Shown here in pieces: positions 8,829 to 20,464 of a stretch of 64,000 bases of DNA. Source of the stretch: Hoylesella buccalis ATCC 35310 (GTDB lineage Bacteria > Bacteroidota > Bacteroidia > Bacteroidales > Bacteroidaceae). The stretch is taken from the NCBI RefSeq assembly GCF_025151385.1, contig NZ_CP102287.1:3038001-3102000 (forward strand). Reading direction: 5' to 3'. The stretch's first letter is position 1. The number at the start of each line of letters is the position of its first letter. The position numbers and the translations under genes were made by a program. The notes under the pieces were generated by a model. The model was not told the DNA's origin. It did not search any database and saw only the letters and a program-made list of their open reading frames with translations.

Positions 8829-10319
8829 TCATTGGTTCTCCATATCAGGTTGTACTGGGCTTGTTGGTCGTGCCACTGGTGTCATGCCATGCAGTTGGGG
8901 CATAGTGCGCAGTTTTTTAGTGAGCCGACTTTTGGTAGACCTTACGGCTTGTTCTGAGCAGCAGAATGCCTTTGCTTTCTCGCTGTCGGCCATGCCGTTG
9001 CGCTCCATGATGCAGAAAAATGTTTCTTTGGGTGTCAGTGCCAGTGACTGGTTGTTGAGCAGTTCAGCCAGTTCGGCATCGATATTGGGCATGATGCTGG
9101 CCACGGCAACCTGCTCTTTCTTCCCAAACTGGCTGATGTTGCCATTGTGTAGGATGGCATCAAGCACGTCGATGCCCAGCTTGATCTGTGCCACCGACTC
9201 ATAATTGCGGTCTGCCTGCATGGCTGGGGGCAGCTTGTGTTTCAACTGCTCCAATTCTTTTAGTCGGCTGTCCATCGCCTGTTTCATCTCTTCTATCGTG
9301 AGGTTTTTGGCCGAAAGCCGTGTGTGCAGTTCGTCCTTGATGTCGGCTATTTGCTCTTGGAATCGCTTGTATAGCAGGTGGTTGCGCCGGTAGTACCAGT
9401 AGGAGAGGACAAACAGTAGCAGCAAAAGGGCGATGATGACGACCGAGTAGCGGTATCGTTGGCGGGCACGGTCTAATTGTAGCACGGCGTTGTCATAATC
9501 GTTTTGCACTTTGATGATGTCGGTGTGCGTTTTCTCTGAGTAAAGCGAGTCGTCGAGTGCTTTGAGGCGCAGCATCGATTCGTATGCCTTGCGGTAGTCA
9601 CCGTGTGTCTCGTGCAAGTGCGTTTCGGCGAGCAGTCGGTTGTACGCCATGGTAGAGTTGTTTTTTTTCGACATCATCGACATGACGAGCCTTACCTTCT
9701 CGGGTTGGTCTTGCCGAGTGTAGATTTGGCTGAGTAGCGTGAGTGCGTTGCCAAGGGCTGACGAGTCTTGCGCCAGCATGAAAGCCTGGTAGGCGTGATG
9801 CTCGGCTGATGCAAGCGAATCGCGCAGTAGGTCGTAATGAGCCAGGTGCTTTTGGATGACCGACTGCTGTCCTCTGCCAACCTTGTGATAATACAGCATG
9901 GCTGTTTTGGTGGCGTTGCGGGCGCTGTCGGGCAGCTCCATATTGAAAAATGTATTGGCCTTGTTCACCAGAACGTCGACGATATGTTCGGGCTTTCCAT
10001 ACGTCATGGCATATTTTAGGGCGCGGTTTTGGTATTGCAGGGCCAGTTCGTTGGCACCGCTGTTCTCGTTGATCCACCCGATGTACTGGTAAATATGGAA
10101 GATGGTTTTGGCACTGTCGAGTGCGGGAACCAGTCGCTCGGCTTGCTTCAGTTGCACCATGGCAGCCTTTAAGTTGTGTTGGTCGATATACTGCAGGGCG
10201 CTGTCAATGTAGGTGCGGGCTTGTTGCTCGGGTGCGGGGAGGGCGCTTTTTTGGCTGCTCGGGTTGCATGCGCCGAGTAGAAGTGTGGCAGAAAGCAGCA
10301 TCACGAATATCTTTTGCAT
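8829..10319 (-). CDS. TPR lipoprotein with transmembrane segment and C-terminal LuxR-like HTH
   Basis: A 496-residue regulator of a type common in Bacteroidetes. Residues 1-18 form a lipoprotein signal (LLLGAC, Cys18), 30-285 are helical TPR-like repeats, 291-310 is one transmembrane segment (YSVVIIALLLLLFVLSYWYY), 315-365 a coiled coil, and 426-472 a LuxR/GerE-like helix-turn-helix (LTPKETFFCIMER through QAVRSTKSRLTKKL). The predicted topology puts the TPRs outside and the HTH in the cytoplasm, as in a one-component membrane regulator. The ATG at 10319 was chosen because it gives a clean signal peptide; a longer reading from 10394 would start upstream of the -7 box at 10351. Target genes are unknown; the divergent TonB-like pair is a candidate. 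Confidence 0.75.
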   Translation of the reverse strand: MQKIFVMLLSATLLLGACNPSSQKSALPAPEQQARTYIDSALQYIDQHNLKAAMVQLKQAERLVPALDSAKTIFHIYQYIGWINENSGANELALQYQNRALKYAMTYGKPEHIVDVLVNKANTFFNMELPDSARNATKTAMLYYHKVGRGQQSVIQKHLAHYDLLRDSLASAEHHAYQAFMLAQDSSALGNALTLLSQIYTRQDQPEKVRLVMSMMSKKNNSTMAYNRLLAETHLHETHGDYRKAYESMLRLKALDDSLYSEKTHTDIIKVQNDYDNAVLQLDRARQRYRYSVVIIALLLLLFVLSYWYYRRNHLLYKRFQEQIADIKDELHTRLSAKNLTIEEMKQAMDSRLKELEQLKHKLPPAMQADRNYESVAQIKLGIDVLDAILHNGNISQFGKKEQVAVASIMPNIDAELAELLNNQSLALTPKETFFCIMERNGMADSEKAKAFCCSEQAVRSTKSRLTKKLRTMPQLHGMTPVARPTSPVQPDMENQ

Positions 10320-10350
10320 ACGGTTGTGTTTTGGTCTTTTTTGTTCAGGG

Positions 10351-10358
10351 CAAAGATA
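10351..10358 (-). promoter_or_regulatory. -7 element (TATCTTTG) for the TPR-HTH regulator
   Basis: Exact TAnnTTTG match on the minus strand, 31 bases before the ATG at 10319. No clear -33 TTTG at normal distance. Confidence 0.5.
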
Positions 10359-10472
10359 TAAAAAACAATTCATATTCGTTCTTTGATGTGTCAAAAGAGA
10401 TGTTGTGGGTATTTTAAATACCTGGTAGTCAGATGTTTGCGCTTTCTTCGTGTGTCAATGTCTGTCGGTCTA

Positions 10473-10503
10473 TTGACAAGGGCAGTCTGAAGTTGTATCT
10501 TTG
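10473..10503 (+). promoter_or_regulatory. Bacteroidetes-type promoter for the TonB-CTD-like pair
   Basis: TTG at 10473-10475, 20 bases, TATCTTTG at 10496-10503. The leader to the first ATG would be about 115 bases. Confidence 0.65.
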
Positions 10504-10622
10504 TCAGTGAAAGCTATATGCAAATCTGAAGTACAGTTCGCACCTGTCTTTGGTTTCCTCGGTCATAGACGGTGCGGATGTACTTTTTGAAAGGATGGAA
10601 CAATGTTTAAAAAAGATAAGAT

Positions 10623-11078
10623 ATGAAGAAATATGGTATTTTGTTGGTTATTTTTTGCTTCGTCGTTTTTCAGATGACGTGGTCGCAAAGTCACAAGAAA
10701 AGCTTGCCACGACCAGATGGAAACATATGTTGGTCTGTCATTGACGACATACCTGTTTATCCTGGTGGAACAGTCGCCTTACGCCAATGGATGATTGATT
10801 CTGTGGCTCCCGGGCTGGACAGTATTAAAAGCTCGGCAGAAGGAAAGTTGTTGATCTCGTTTGTCGTTCTGGAAAATGGCGCTTGTGACAGTTTTAAAGT
10901 GGTAAAATCGGTGGCTCCCGAGATTGATACCTTATTTTTAAACGGACTGAAAAAGATGCGGAGGTGGACCCATGGTAAGTTCAAAGGCAAGGCTATGCCT
11001 GTAAAATTTTGCTTTCCTATCACGATTAAGAGGGAGCGTGAGAATGAAAAAAATACTGTTTCCAAAACTAAAGAATAA
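10623..11078 (+). CDS. Secreted TonB C-terminal-domain-like protein (copy 1)
   Basis: A 151-residue protein with an N-terminal signal (MKKYGILLVIFCFVVFQMTWSQ) and a single domain like the TonB C-terminus. The DDIPVYPGGTVALRQWM motif near residues 41-57 is the PxYPGG-AL-x-x-W/F signature of Bacteroidetes energy-transducer-like proteins, followed by LLISFVVLENGACDSFKVVKS and a terminal RRWTHGKFKGKAMPVKFCFPI. It lacks the proline-rich spacer and cytoplasmic anchor of a true TonB, so it is probably free in the periplasm or secreted. It is followed after 2 bases by a paralogue, indicating tandem duplication. Function unknown; a role as a peptide- or receptor-binding adaptor is a guess. Confidence 0.7.
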   Translation: MKKYGILLVIFCFVVFQMTWSQSHKKSLPRPDGNICWSVIDDIPVYPGGTVALRQWMIDSVAPGLDSIKSSAEGKLLISFVVLENGACDSFKVVKSVAPEIDTLFLNGLKKMRRWTHGKFKGKAMPVKFCFPITIKRERENEKNTVSKTKE

Positions 11079-11080
11079 AT

Positions 11081-11533
11081 ATGATGAAGAGAAGAAGTGT
11101 ATTGTTATTTTGGCTTATGATGGCTGTTTGGGCGGCAATGTCGGCACAGTGTGTGGGCTCATCGAAGTATGTTGAACCGTCGGAAAAGATATTTTCCGAT
11201 CCCGAGGTGATGCCAGTTTATCCCGGAGGGAAAAAAGCGTTGATGGCATTTGTGAGCGATAGGGTGATTCCTAAGCTGATGAAGGCTGACTCTACGTTAA
11301 CGGGAACCATGATGGTGAATTTTGTTATCGATAAAAAAGGTCGTTGCAAAGATTTCAAAGTGTATCGTTCGAAAGGCCCAAGGTTTGATAAAATCATTAT
11401 TAGAGAAATGAAACACATGAAACGTTGGACACCTGGCATGTTAGTGGGTAGACCAGTCAGTATGCGTTATAACGTGAGAATTAGAATGCAGGTGAAGCAA
11501 ACATGTAGGGTGAAGCGCATGGAAAAGCCTTGA
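11081..11533 (+). CDS. Secreted TonB C-terminal-domain-like protein (copy 2)
   Basis: A 150-residue paralogue of the gene before it, 2 bases downstream. It has a signal peptide ending near AMSAQ, the same DPEVMPVYPGGKKALMAFV motif, then MMVNFVIDKKGRCKDFKVYRSKG and MKRWTPGMLVGRPVSMRYNVRIRM, which matches the TonB C-terminal fold end to end. The two copies differ strongly in sequence outside the motifs, so the duplication is old. It has no membrane anchor besides the signal sequence. Confidence 0.7.
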   Translation: MMKRRSVLLFWLMMAVWAAMSAQCVGSSKYVEPSEKIFSDPEVMPVYPGGKKALMAFVSDRVIPKLMKADSTLTGTMMVNFVIDKKGRCKDFKVYRSKGPRFDKIIIREMKHMKRWTPGMLVGRPVSMRYNVRIRMQVKQTCRVKRMEKP

Positions 11534-11650
11534 TCTGCATGTCCGTAACGCTGATACTGAGTTGGATAAAAAGTCTCAAACAGCTGACATAATGACTTGG
11601 TTTTTGGGCTAAATAGTGGAATATGTGTCATAATGGCGCGATTTCTTCAC

Positions 11651-11666
11651 TGGTACGCTCCTTGCA
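11651..11666 (+). promoter_or_regulatory. Sigma-54 (-24/-12) promoter of hsp20
   Basis: TGGTACGCTCCTTGCA matches the sigma-54 consensus TGGCACG-N4-TTGCW with one change. The invariant GG (11652-11653) and GC (11664-11665) are exactly 10 bases apart, and the start would fall near 11677, about 50 bases before the gene. No TAnnTTTG box is seen between 11560 and 11720. Confidence 0.6.
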
Positions 11667-11731
11667 ACAATGGTAAGTGAACTCGAAAGAGCAAATAAAA
11701 ATAAACAATATAAAAATAGGAGGAAATGATT

Positions 11732-12157
11732 ATGTTACCAGTAAGAAACAGAAATTCTTGGTTACCAAGTGTGTTTGATGACTTTTTTGATACAGGTCTT
11801 GCACCAAGATTGAACAGTACAGCACCCGCCATCAACGTCATCGCTCATGATGGTGATTATATAGTAGAGTTGGCTGCACCTGGCTTGAAGAAAGATGATT
11901 TTGTCGTGAATATCGATAACGATGGAAATTTGACTATCAAGATGGAAAAGAAGGTGGAGAACAAGGAAGAGGACAAGAAGGCTCACTACTTGCGTAGAGA
12001 GTTTAGTTACTCGAGCTTTGAGCAGACACTGATTTTGCCAGATGACGTAGACAAAGAGAAAATTTGCGCAAAAATGTCGGATGGTGTCTTGACAGTAACC
12101 TTGCCGAAACGTGAGGAAATCGTACAGACATTAGGCAAGCAAATCACCGTAGAGTAA
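11732..12157 (+). CDS. hsp20: Small heat shock protein, Hsp20/alpha-crystallin family
   Basis: A 141-residue cytoplasmic ATP-independent chaperone that binds unfolding proteins. The N-terminal arm (RNRNSWLPSVFDDFFD) is followed by a full alpha-crystallin domain, INVIAHDGDYIVELAAPGLKKDD to DGVLTVTLPK, including the conserved A-x-x-x-D-G-V-L-T-V-x-x-P motif near the end. I prefer the ATG at 11732 (MLPVRNRN): the unusually good RBS AGGAGG (11718-11723) is 8 bases before it but only 2 bases before the in-frame ATG at 11726. The gene is monocistronic, with a sigma-54-like promoter upstream and a hairpin terminator downstream, suggesting stress control through an enhancer-binding activator. Confidence 0.93.
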   Translation: MLPVRNRNSWLPSVFDDFFDTGLAPRLNSTAPAINVIAHDGDYIVELAAPGLKKDDFVVNIDNDGNLTIKMEKKVENKEEDKKAHYLRREFSYSSFEQTLILPDDVDKEKICAKMSDGVLTVTLPKREEIVQTLGKQITVE

Positions 12158-12185
12158 TCAATCTCTTAGGTGTCTATATAACCGC

Positions 12186-12218
12186 AGCCCTGCAATCCTA
12201 ACGGATTGTGGGGCTTTT
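12186..12218 (+). terminator. Terminator after hsp20
   Basis: Hairpin AGCCC-TG-CAATCC-TAAC-GGATTG-TG-GGGCT followed by TTTTG, 29 bases after the hsp20 stop. Confidence 0.75.
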
Positions 12219-12289
12219 GCGTGGATGAAAATAGTGAAGTATTCTTGTATTTATAAGGTGTAGATGATGCGTAAGTCAGAAAATTGCAG

Positions 12290-12297
12290 TACCTTTG
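12290..12297 (+). promoter_or_regulatory. -7 element (TACCTTTG) for gpmI
   Basis: Exact TAnnTTTG match 40 bases before the gpmI ATG. Transcription starting near 12302 excludes the upstream in-frame start at 12295. Confidence 0.5.
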
Positions 12298-12336
12298 CCA
12301 AAAGGAAAATTATATATTAGACAGGTAACAATAATT

Positions 12337-13854
12337 ATGGCAAAGAAAGCTTTATTGATGATCCTCGATGGATGGGGAATAGGAAACACGGGTAAAGGTG
12401 ATGTGATTAACAATACGCCTACACCTTATTTGGATTATCTGAATGCTACATGTTCGCATTCGCAGTTGCAGGCTTCGGGTGAGAATGTAGGATTGCCCGA
12501 TGGACAGATGGGTAACTCGGAGGTAGGACACTTGAATATTGGTGCAGGGCGCGTGGTGTATCAGGATTTGGTGAAGATTAACAGAGCCTGTAAAGATGGG
12601 TCAATTCTGCAAAATCCTGAAATCGTTTCTGCCTATACGTATGCACAGAAAACGGGGAAGAAGCTTCATTTAATGGGATTGACCAGCGATGGTGGTGTTC
12701 ACTCTTCTTTAGATCATCTGTATCAGTTGTTGATCATCTCTAAGAAATACGGTCTCAAAAATACGTATGTGCATTGTTTCATGGACGGACGCGACACAGA
12801 CCCGAAGAGTGGAGTTGGCTTTATCGAGGCTTTGCAGCATGTTTGTGAAACGAACGATGCGCACATTGCCAGTATCATAGGGCGCTTTTATGCCATGGAT
12901 CGCGACAAGCGATGGAATCGAGTGAAAGAGGCTTACGACTTGTTGGTAAGTGGTGTGGGTAAGAAAGCAACGGACATGGTGCAGGCGATGCATGAGAGTT
13001 ATGCCGAAGAAGTGACCGACGAATTTATCAAGCCCATCACCAACGCTACTGTTCAAGGACAGATAGAAGAGGGTGATGTGGTGATTTTCTTCAACTTCCG
13101 TAACGACCGTGCCAAAGAACTCACACAGGTTTTGACCCAAACCGATATGCCCGATGAGGGAATGCACACCATCAAGGATTTGCAGTATTACACGATGACG
13201 CCCTATGACGCTAACTTTAAGAATGTTCATGTGCTGTTCCCGAAGGAAAATGTAGAGATGACATTGGGCGAATATCTTAGCAGTCTGGGTAAAAAACAGT
13301 TGCATACAGCGGAGACAGAGAAGTATGCACACGTTACATTCTTCTTCAATGGAGGACGTGAGGAGCCTTACAAGGGGGAGGATCGCATCTTAGTCAACTC
13401 GCCCAAGGTAGCTACTTACGACTTAAAACCCGAGATGAGTGCCTACGAAGTGAAAGACAAGCTGGTGGATGCCATTGGTACACAGCAGTACGATTTCATT
13501 GTGGTGAACTTTGCCAACGGTGATATGGTAGGACATACGGGTGTCTATAACGCCATTGCCAAGGCGGTTTGGGCCATCGACCATTGTGTGAAAGAGGTGA
13601 TAGAGGCTGCCAAAGCCAACGATTATGAGGCTATCATCATTGCCGACCATGGTAATGCGGATAACGCAATTAACGAGGATGGTACGCCCAATACGGCACA
13701 CTCGCTCAATCCTGTACCATTTATTTATGTGACAAACAACAACAGCGCCACCGTGAAGGACGGAAGATTGGCTGACGTGGCACCGTCTATATTGCACATC
13801 ATGGGCTTGGAGCAGCCGGAAGTCATGACGGGTGAAAATCTGATAGTGGATTAA
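12337..13854 (+). CDS. gpmI: 2,3-bisphosphoglycerate-independent phosphoglycerate mutase
   Basis: A 505-residue cytoplasmic glycolytic enzyme interconverting 3- and 2-phosphoglycerate. It has the alkaline-phosphatase-superfamily metal motif [12 protein letters not shown] (Asp11) and the phospho-accepting serine in [16 protein letters not shown] (Ser61). Further motifs are [34 protein letters not shown], the [12 protein letters not shown] metal site and IADHGNAD. Length and motifs are those of full iPGMs. The ATG at 12337 begins directly at the conserved [13 protein letters not shown]; a longer reading from 12295 begins inside the -7 promoter box. It is a single gene ending in a strong bidirectional terminator. 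Confidence 0.97.
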   Translation: MAKKALLMILDGWGIGNTGKGDVINNTPTPYLDYLNATCSHSQLQASGENVGLPDGQMGNSEVGHLNIGAGRVVYQDLVKINRACKDGSILQNPEIVSAYTYAQKTGKKLHLMGLTSDGGVHSSLDHLYQLLIISKKYGLKNTYVHCFMDGRDTDPKSGVGFIEALQHVCETNDAHIASIIGRFYAMDRDKRWNRVKEAYDLLVSGVGKKATDMVQAMHESYAEEVTDEFIKPITNATVQGQIEEGDVVIFFNFRNDRAKELTQVLTQTDMPDEGMHTIKDLQYYTMTPYDANFKNVHVLFPKENVEMTLGEYLSSLGKKQLHTAETEKYAHVTFFFNGGREEPYKGEDRILVNSPKVATYDLKPEMSAYEVKDKLVDAIGTQQYDFIVVNFANGDMVGHTGVYNAIAKAVWAIDHCVKEVIEAAKANDYEAIIIADHGNADNAINEDGTPNTAHSLNPVPFIYVTNNNSATVKDGRLADVAPSILHIMGLEQPEVMTGENLIVD

Positions 13855-13903
13855 ACCAGATTGTGCAATTGCCCTATCTTCTAGAATTTTAGGGAGAAGA
13901 AAA

Positions 13904-13960
13904 CAATACAGCGATGACCCTCGAAAGCTGATATGCAGCGTTCGAGGGTCATTGCTGTTT
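13904..13960. terminator. Bidirectional terminator between gpmI and the DUF2961 gene
   Basis: Long hairpin: CAGC-ATGACCCTCGAA pairs with TTCGAGGGTCAT-GCTG around a 15-base loop, flanked by A-rich left and T-rich right sides. It lies between two convergent genes. Confidence 0.8.
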
Positions 13961-13976
13961 TGACATTCACAAGAAG

Positions 13977-17429
<3,453 letters not shown>

Positions 17430-17445
17430 CTATACTATTATCAAA

Positions 17446-17482
17446 AATCCAGTTGCAAGAATTCTTTTCCTGCAACTGGATT
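17446..17482 (-). terminator. Terminator after the 17551-19503 gene
   Basis: Perfect 12-base stem (AATCCAGTTGCA / TGCAACTGGATT) with a 13-base loop, followed on the minus strand by TTTTTGATAA. Confidence 0.8.
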
Positions 17483-17550
17483 GTTTAGTGATAGCGTTCA
17501 CTTTGATTAGAGGAAAACTGCCATTGTGTGGTTTGTTAAAGACGGCTTCC

Positions 17551-19503
17551 TTATTTTACTGTAACCTTTTGGTGCAGAACTTGGTCACCGTTCTTTACCT
17601 CAACGATGTACAACCCAGTAGGAACGGTGATGCGCAGGCTGTTTTCAAATAGCGCATTTTCCACTTCGATACCAGTTGTGCTGTACACTTTAGCTTGCAT
17701 GGCGTTTGCTGTTTGACTGGTGATGCCTATGTATCCCTTCCCTGTAGTGATGACAGGTTTGGCTACTGTAACATCTTGTACATTGGTGGCAACACTTAAA
17801 GTTTGCATTGGTGCGAAGCTACCTCCAAATCTTGCAGGGTCAATTGCTTGTACGGTCCATTCGTATTCGCCTTTGGGTAGGGTTAGTGTCCATGATTTGT
17901 TGAGATAGGTGTTGCCCATCTTCACCACCTGTCTGAAACCGTCTTTCTCTCCACCGATGATGGCCATTGGGTTGTACAGCCATTTACCAGTTGTCTTGTT
18001 GCGTAAAGCAAGGTTGTAAGTCACACTTTTCTTCGTACCAATGTTGTCTGGTTCACTCCAAGCAAACGTCACTTTCACTTGTTCACCATCTGCAACTTGT
18101 GTGGCTGTTAGGTTGCTCGGTGCGTTCAATTTAACGAAGGGTTTTACGAAATTTGGATCGTTGAGGCCTGGAGTCCAGCCGCCAAAGTTCACATCTAATT
18201 TATCCGTTGGAGGCATGTTCTTGTTACCTCCCTTAAATCCCATATAGACATAATCAAGAATGTAGTCGCCGTTGAGGTCGGCAGCTTTATAGTCATGTTC
18301 CGAAAAGCCAGGGAGATAGTTGTCACCCAAAGTCTTGTTTTCAACGAAATCTTCTTGTGTAATGTTTCCGTCAGCATCCTCATTGGCGTACACAAAGGTT
18401 TTTTGTTTGCCTAATTTGTCTGCGAATCCGCCACAAAGAATGTCGACATCTCCATCATTGTCCAAGTCTTGAAGGAGGTTGGCGCCTGTCGTAGAGAATG
18501 GTCTTGCACGATCTGATACAAATGATTCCTTGAAGACCATGTCTTGGTTTGTGAATAATCGATGATACCATGTGGCGGCATCCCAATTATTGTTGCCATT
18601 GAATGGGCCGTCGCCTACGACGAGAAGATCAAGAAAACCGTTGCCATCAACGTCTGCCCAATCGTGTGATCCATGTCCCAATGGGGGTAATTCTGTGTAC
18701 TCTTGACGGCTAAAATGTCCCTTTCCGTCGTTTACGAAGATGTAACCTGTCCAGTTCGCCTTGTCCAGTCCAAAAGGTTTGATGGATTTATCTACACGAG
18801 GATAGTACCCTTGGAAAAAGATATCTACGTCGCCATCATTGTCAAAGTCGCCAAAAGAGCAAACCTCGTCCCTGAAATAGTTGGAAAATTGGTTTTCATC
18901 CATCTTGAAAGTGCCATCTGGTTGTTGGAAGAACAGCGTCCACTTGCCACTATATTTAATGCTTTTTTTTGCCTCCCAGTCATAGTGTCCCTGCGTATCC
19001 GGTGGCGTGAGCATGTAATCCAGCAATCCATCATTGTTCAGGTCGGCAAACAAAGCATTGTAACAAGGCTGTGCTATTGTGGGGTATTTTGCAGGATCTG
19101 CAATCGTAAAGTTGCCTTTTCCGTCGTTCAAGGCCAGTCCGCGGGCACTAGCTTCTGGTACTTTGGAGTTCTTGTGTCCAGTAAAGATGATGTCCAAGTC
19201 GCCATCACCGTCGATGTCACCAAAATCCATGTTGCCCTTGTAGCCTACCATGATAGGGCAGTCTTTCTTCGTAAAGTTACCTTTACCGTCGTTGATGTAC
19301 AGACCACCGCGTTGCAGATGAGGGTCTTTTCTTTGCTCCCCACCGATGAGTACATCCAAATCACCGTCGTTGTCAACATCTCCTATCAGGATGCACCCGT
19401 GCTGTCCGTCGGCATTTTCAAAATAATTGTAAGTGTTACCTTGTGCTTGCATCCCTATTGCAACGATGAAAGACAAAGTGAATAATGAAGTAAATCTTTT
19501 CAT
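17551..19503 (-). CDS. Secreted FG-GAP/VCBS repeat protein with T9SS tail
   Basis: A 650-residue exported protein with signal peptide (MKRFTSLFTLSFIVAIGMQAQ). It carries seven FG-GAP/VCBS repeats, such as DVDNDGDLDVLIGG, DIDGDGDLDIIFTG, DFDNDGDVDIFFQG and DLDNDGDVDILCGG, each a calcium-binding blade. Then come a fibronectin-like region (LTATQVADGEQVKVTFAWSEPDN) and a type IX sorting tail (QAKVYSTTGIEVENALFENS to LHQKVTVK). It matches the C-terminal two thirds of its downstream neighbour, including the RFGGSFAP and NPMAIIGGE motifs, but has no DUF2961 domain. A terminator separates the two, so they may be expressed separately. A surface adhesion or glycan-binding role is inferred. Confidence 0.8.
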   Translation of the reverse strand: MKRFTSLFTLSFIVAIGMQAQGNTYNYFENADGQHGCILIGDVDNDGDLDVLIGGEQRKDPHLQRGGLYINDGKGNFTKKDCPIMVGYKGNMDFGDIDGDGDLDIIFTGHKNSKVPEASARGLALNDGKGNFTIADPAKYPTIAQPCYNALFADLNNDGLLDYMLTPPDTQGHYDWEAKKSIKYSGKWTLFFQQPDGTFKMDENQFSNYFRDEVCSFGDFDNDGDVDIFFQGYYPRVDKSIKPFGLDKANWTGYIFVNDGKGHFSRQEYTELPPLGHGSHDWADVDGNGFLDLLVVGDGPFNGNNNWDAATWYHRLFTNQDMVFKESFVSDRARPFSTTGANLLQDLDNDGDVDILCGGFADKLGKQKTFVYANEDADGNITQEDFVENKTLGDNYLPGFSEHDYKAADLNGDYILDYVYMGFKGGNKNMPPTDKLDVNFGGWTPGLNDPNFVKPFVKLNAPSNLTATQVADGEQVKVTFAWSEPDNIGTKKSVTYNLALRNKTTGKWLYNPMAIIGGEKDGFRQVVKMGNTYLNKSWTLTLPKGEYEWTVQAIDPARFGGSFAPMQTLSVATNVQDVTVAKPVITTGKGYIGITSQTANAMQAKVYSTTGIEVENALFENSLRITVPTGLYIVEVKNGDQVLHQKVTVK

Positions 19504-19542
19504 GATAAAATGGTTTTAAATGGTTGTTTCATTGAGTTTTAG

Positions 19543-19550
19543 CAAAAATA
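19543..19550 (-). promoter_or_regulatory. -7 element (TATTTTTG) for the VCBS gene
   Basis: Exact TAnnTTTG match on the minus strand, 40 bases before the ATG. The -33 box is weak. Confidence 0.45.
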
Positions 19551-19695
19551 CAATTATTAATTGCGCTAAAGATTTTGCTAAAAGTTAATGTTTGTCAAAG
19601 GATTCCTTTTTATAAGAATTCCCTAAGTTTAGTCTGCGAAAGGGATTAAAATGAGCCATTTTCACGTTTTCAGCTTCTGTTAGGATGACGCTCAT

Positions 19696-19726
19696 TTTGC
19701 ACTCTGACAGATTATTTGTACTTTTG
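19696..19726 (+). promoter_or_regulatory. Bacteroidetes-type promoter for ung
   Basis: TTTG (19696-19699), 19 bases, TACTTTTG (19719-19726), a full match to the consensus. The start would lie about 55 bases before ung. Confidence 0.75.
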
Positions 19727-19784
19727 TATCCATCAACCCCATCTTTTTATTGTTTCGTTTGATATTTGTGTGCGATAATCATTC

Positions 19785-20450
19785 ATGGAAGTGCAGATAG
19801 AACAGAGCTGGAAAGCTCATTTACAGCAGGAATTTGACAAGCCTTACTTTGCCAAACTGACCGAGTTTGTGCATGCCGAGTACAGCCAATTTTCGTGCTA
19901 TCCTCCCGGAAAACTCATTTTCAACGCTTTTAATCTCTGTCCGTTCGATCAAGTGAAAGTAGTGATTATCGGGCAAGACCCTTATCATGAACAGGGTCAG
20001 GCACACGGTTTGAGTTTCTCAGTTAATGACGGTGTGCCGTTTCCACCCTCGTTGCAAAACATCTTTAAGGAGATACAAGCCGATATGGGAATGCCCATTC
20101 CCACAACAGGAAACTTGACTCGCTGGGCTAAACAGGGCGTGATGCTTCTCAATGCCACACTCACCGTGAGAGCGCATGCAGCAGGAAGCCACCAGCGAAG
20201 AGGGTGGGAAACGTTTACAGATGCTGTTATTAAGGTGTTGAGCGACCATAAAGAGCACTTGGTGTTCTTGTTATGGGGCGGTTATGCGCGCTCAAAATCC
20301 TATCTTATTGACAAACGCAAACATTGTGTCTTGGAGAGTGTTCATCCTTCTCCACTATCTGCCAATCGAGGTGGTTGGTTTGGTAATCATCATTTCTCAC
20401 GCTGTAATGAATACTTAATACAGCAGGGCATTGAACCCGTGAAATGGTAA
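19785..20450 (+). CDS. ung: Uracil-DNA glycosylase
   Basis: A 221-residue family 1 uracil-DNA glycosylase that removes uracil from DNA to start base-excision repair. The water-activating motif VVIIGQDPYHEQGQAHGLSFSV (Asp65) and the minor-groove loop HPSPLSANRGGWFG (His187) are both intact. Normal length for the family. Its stop codon overlaps an ATG reading into the following DUF3109 gene, so the two are probably co-transcribed from the promoter at 19696. Confidence 0.97.
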   Translation: MEVQIEQSWKAHLQQEFDKPYFAKLTEFVHAEYSQFSCYPPGKLIFNAFNLCPFDQVKVVIIGQDPYHEQGQAHGLSFSVNDGVPFPPSLQNIFKEIQADMGMPIPTTGNLTRWAKQGVMLLNATLTVRAHAAGSHQRRGWETFTDAVIKVLSDHKEHLVFLLWGGYARSKSYLIDKRKHCVLESVHPSPLSANRGGWFGNHHFSRCNEYLIQQGIEPVKW

Positions 20451-20464
20451 AAACTCCTCAATGT

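Larger units (their letters stand above)
10320..10622. other. Divergent promoter region
   Basis: A 303-base spacer between the TPR-HTH regulator (minus) and the TonB-CTD-like pair (plus). It holds one promoter for each direction (10351-10358 and 10473-10503) and a small AAATACCTGG/GTATTT-rich stretch near 10414, with no gene. Confidence 0.6.

Noticed and set aside
9598..10077. 159-codon minus-strand frame inside the TPR regulator
   Set aside because: Out-of-frame shadow of the regulator gene without its own start signals.
18703..19485. Long open frame on the plus strand opposite the VCBS gene
   Set aside because: It is the mirror of a strongly coding minus-strand gene with clear domains; repeated Asp/Gly codons keep the opposite frame open.
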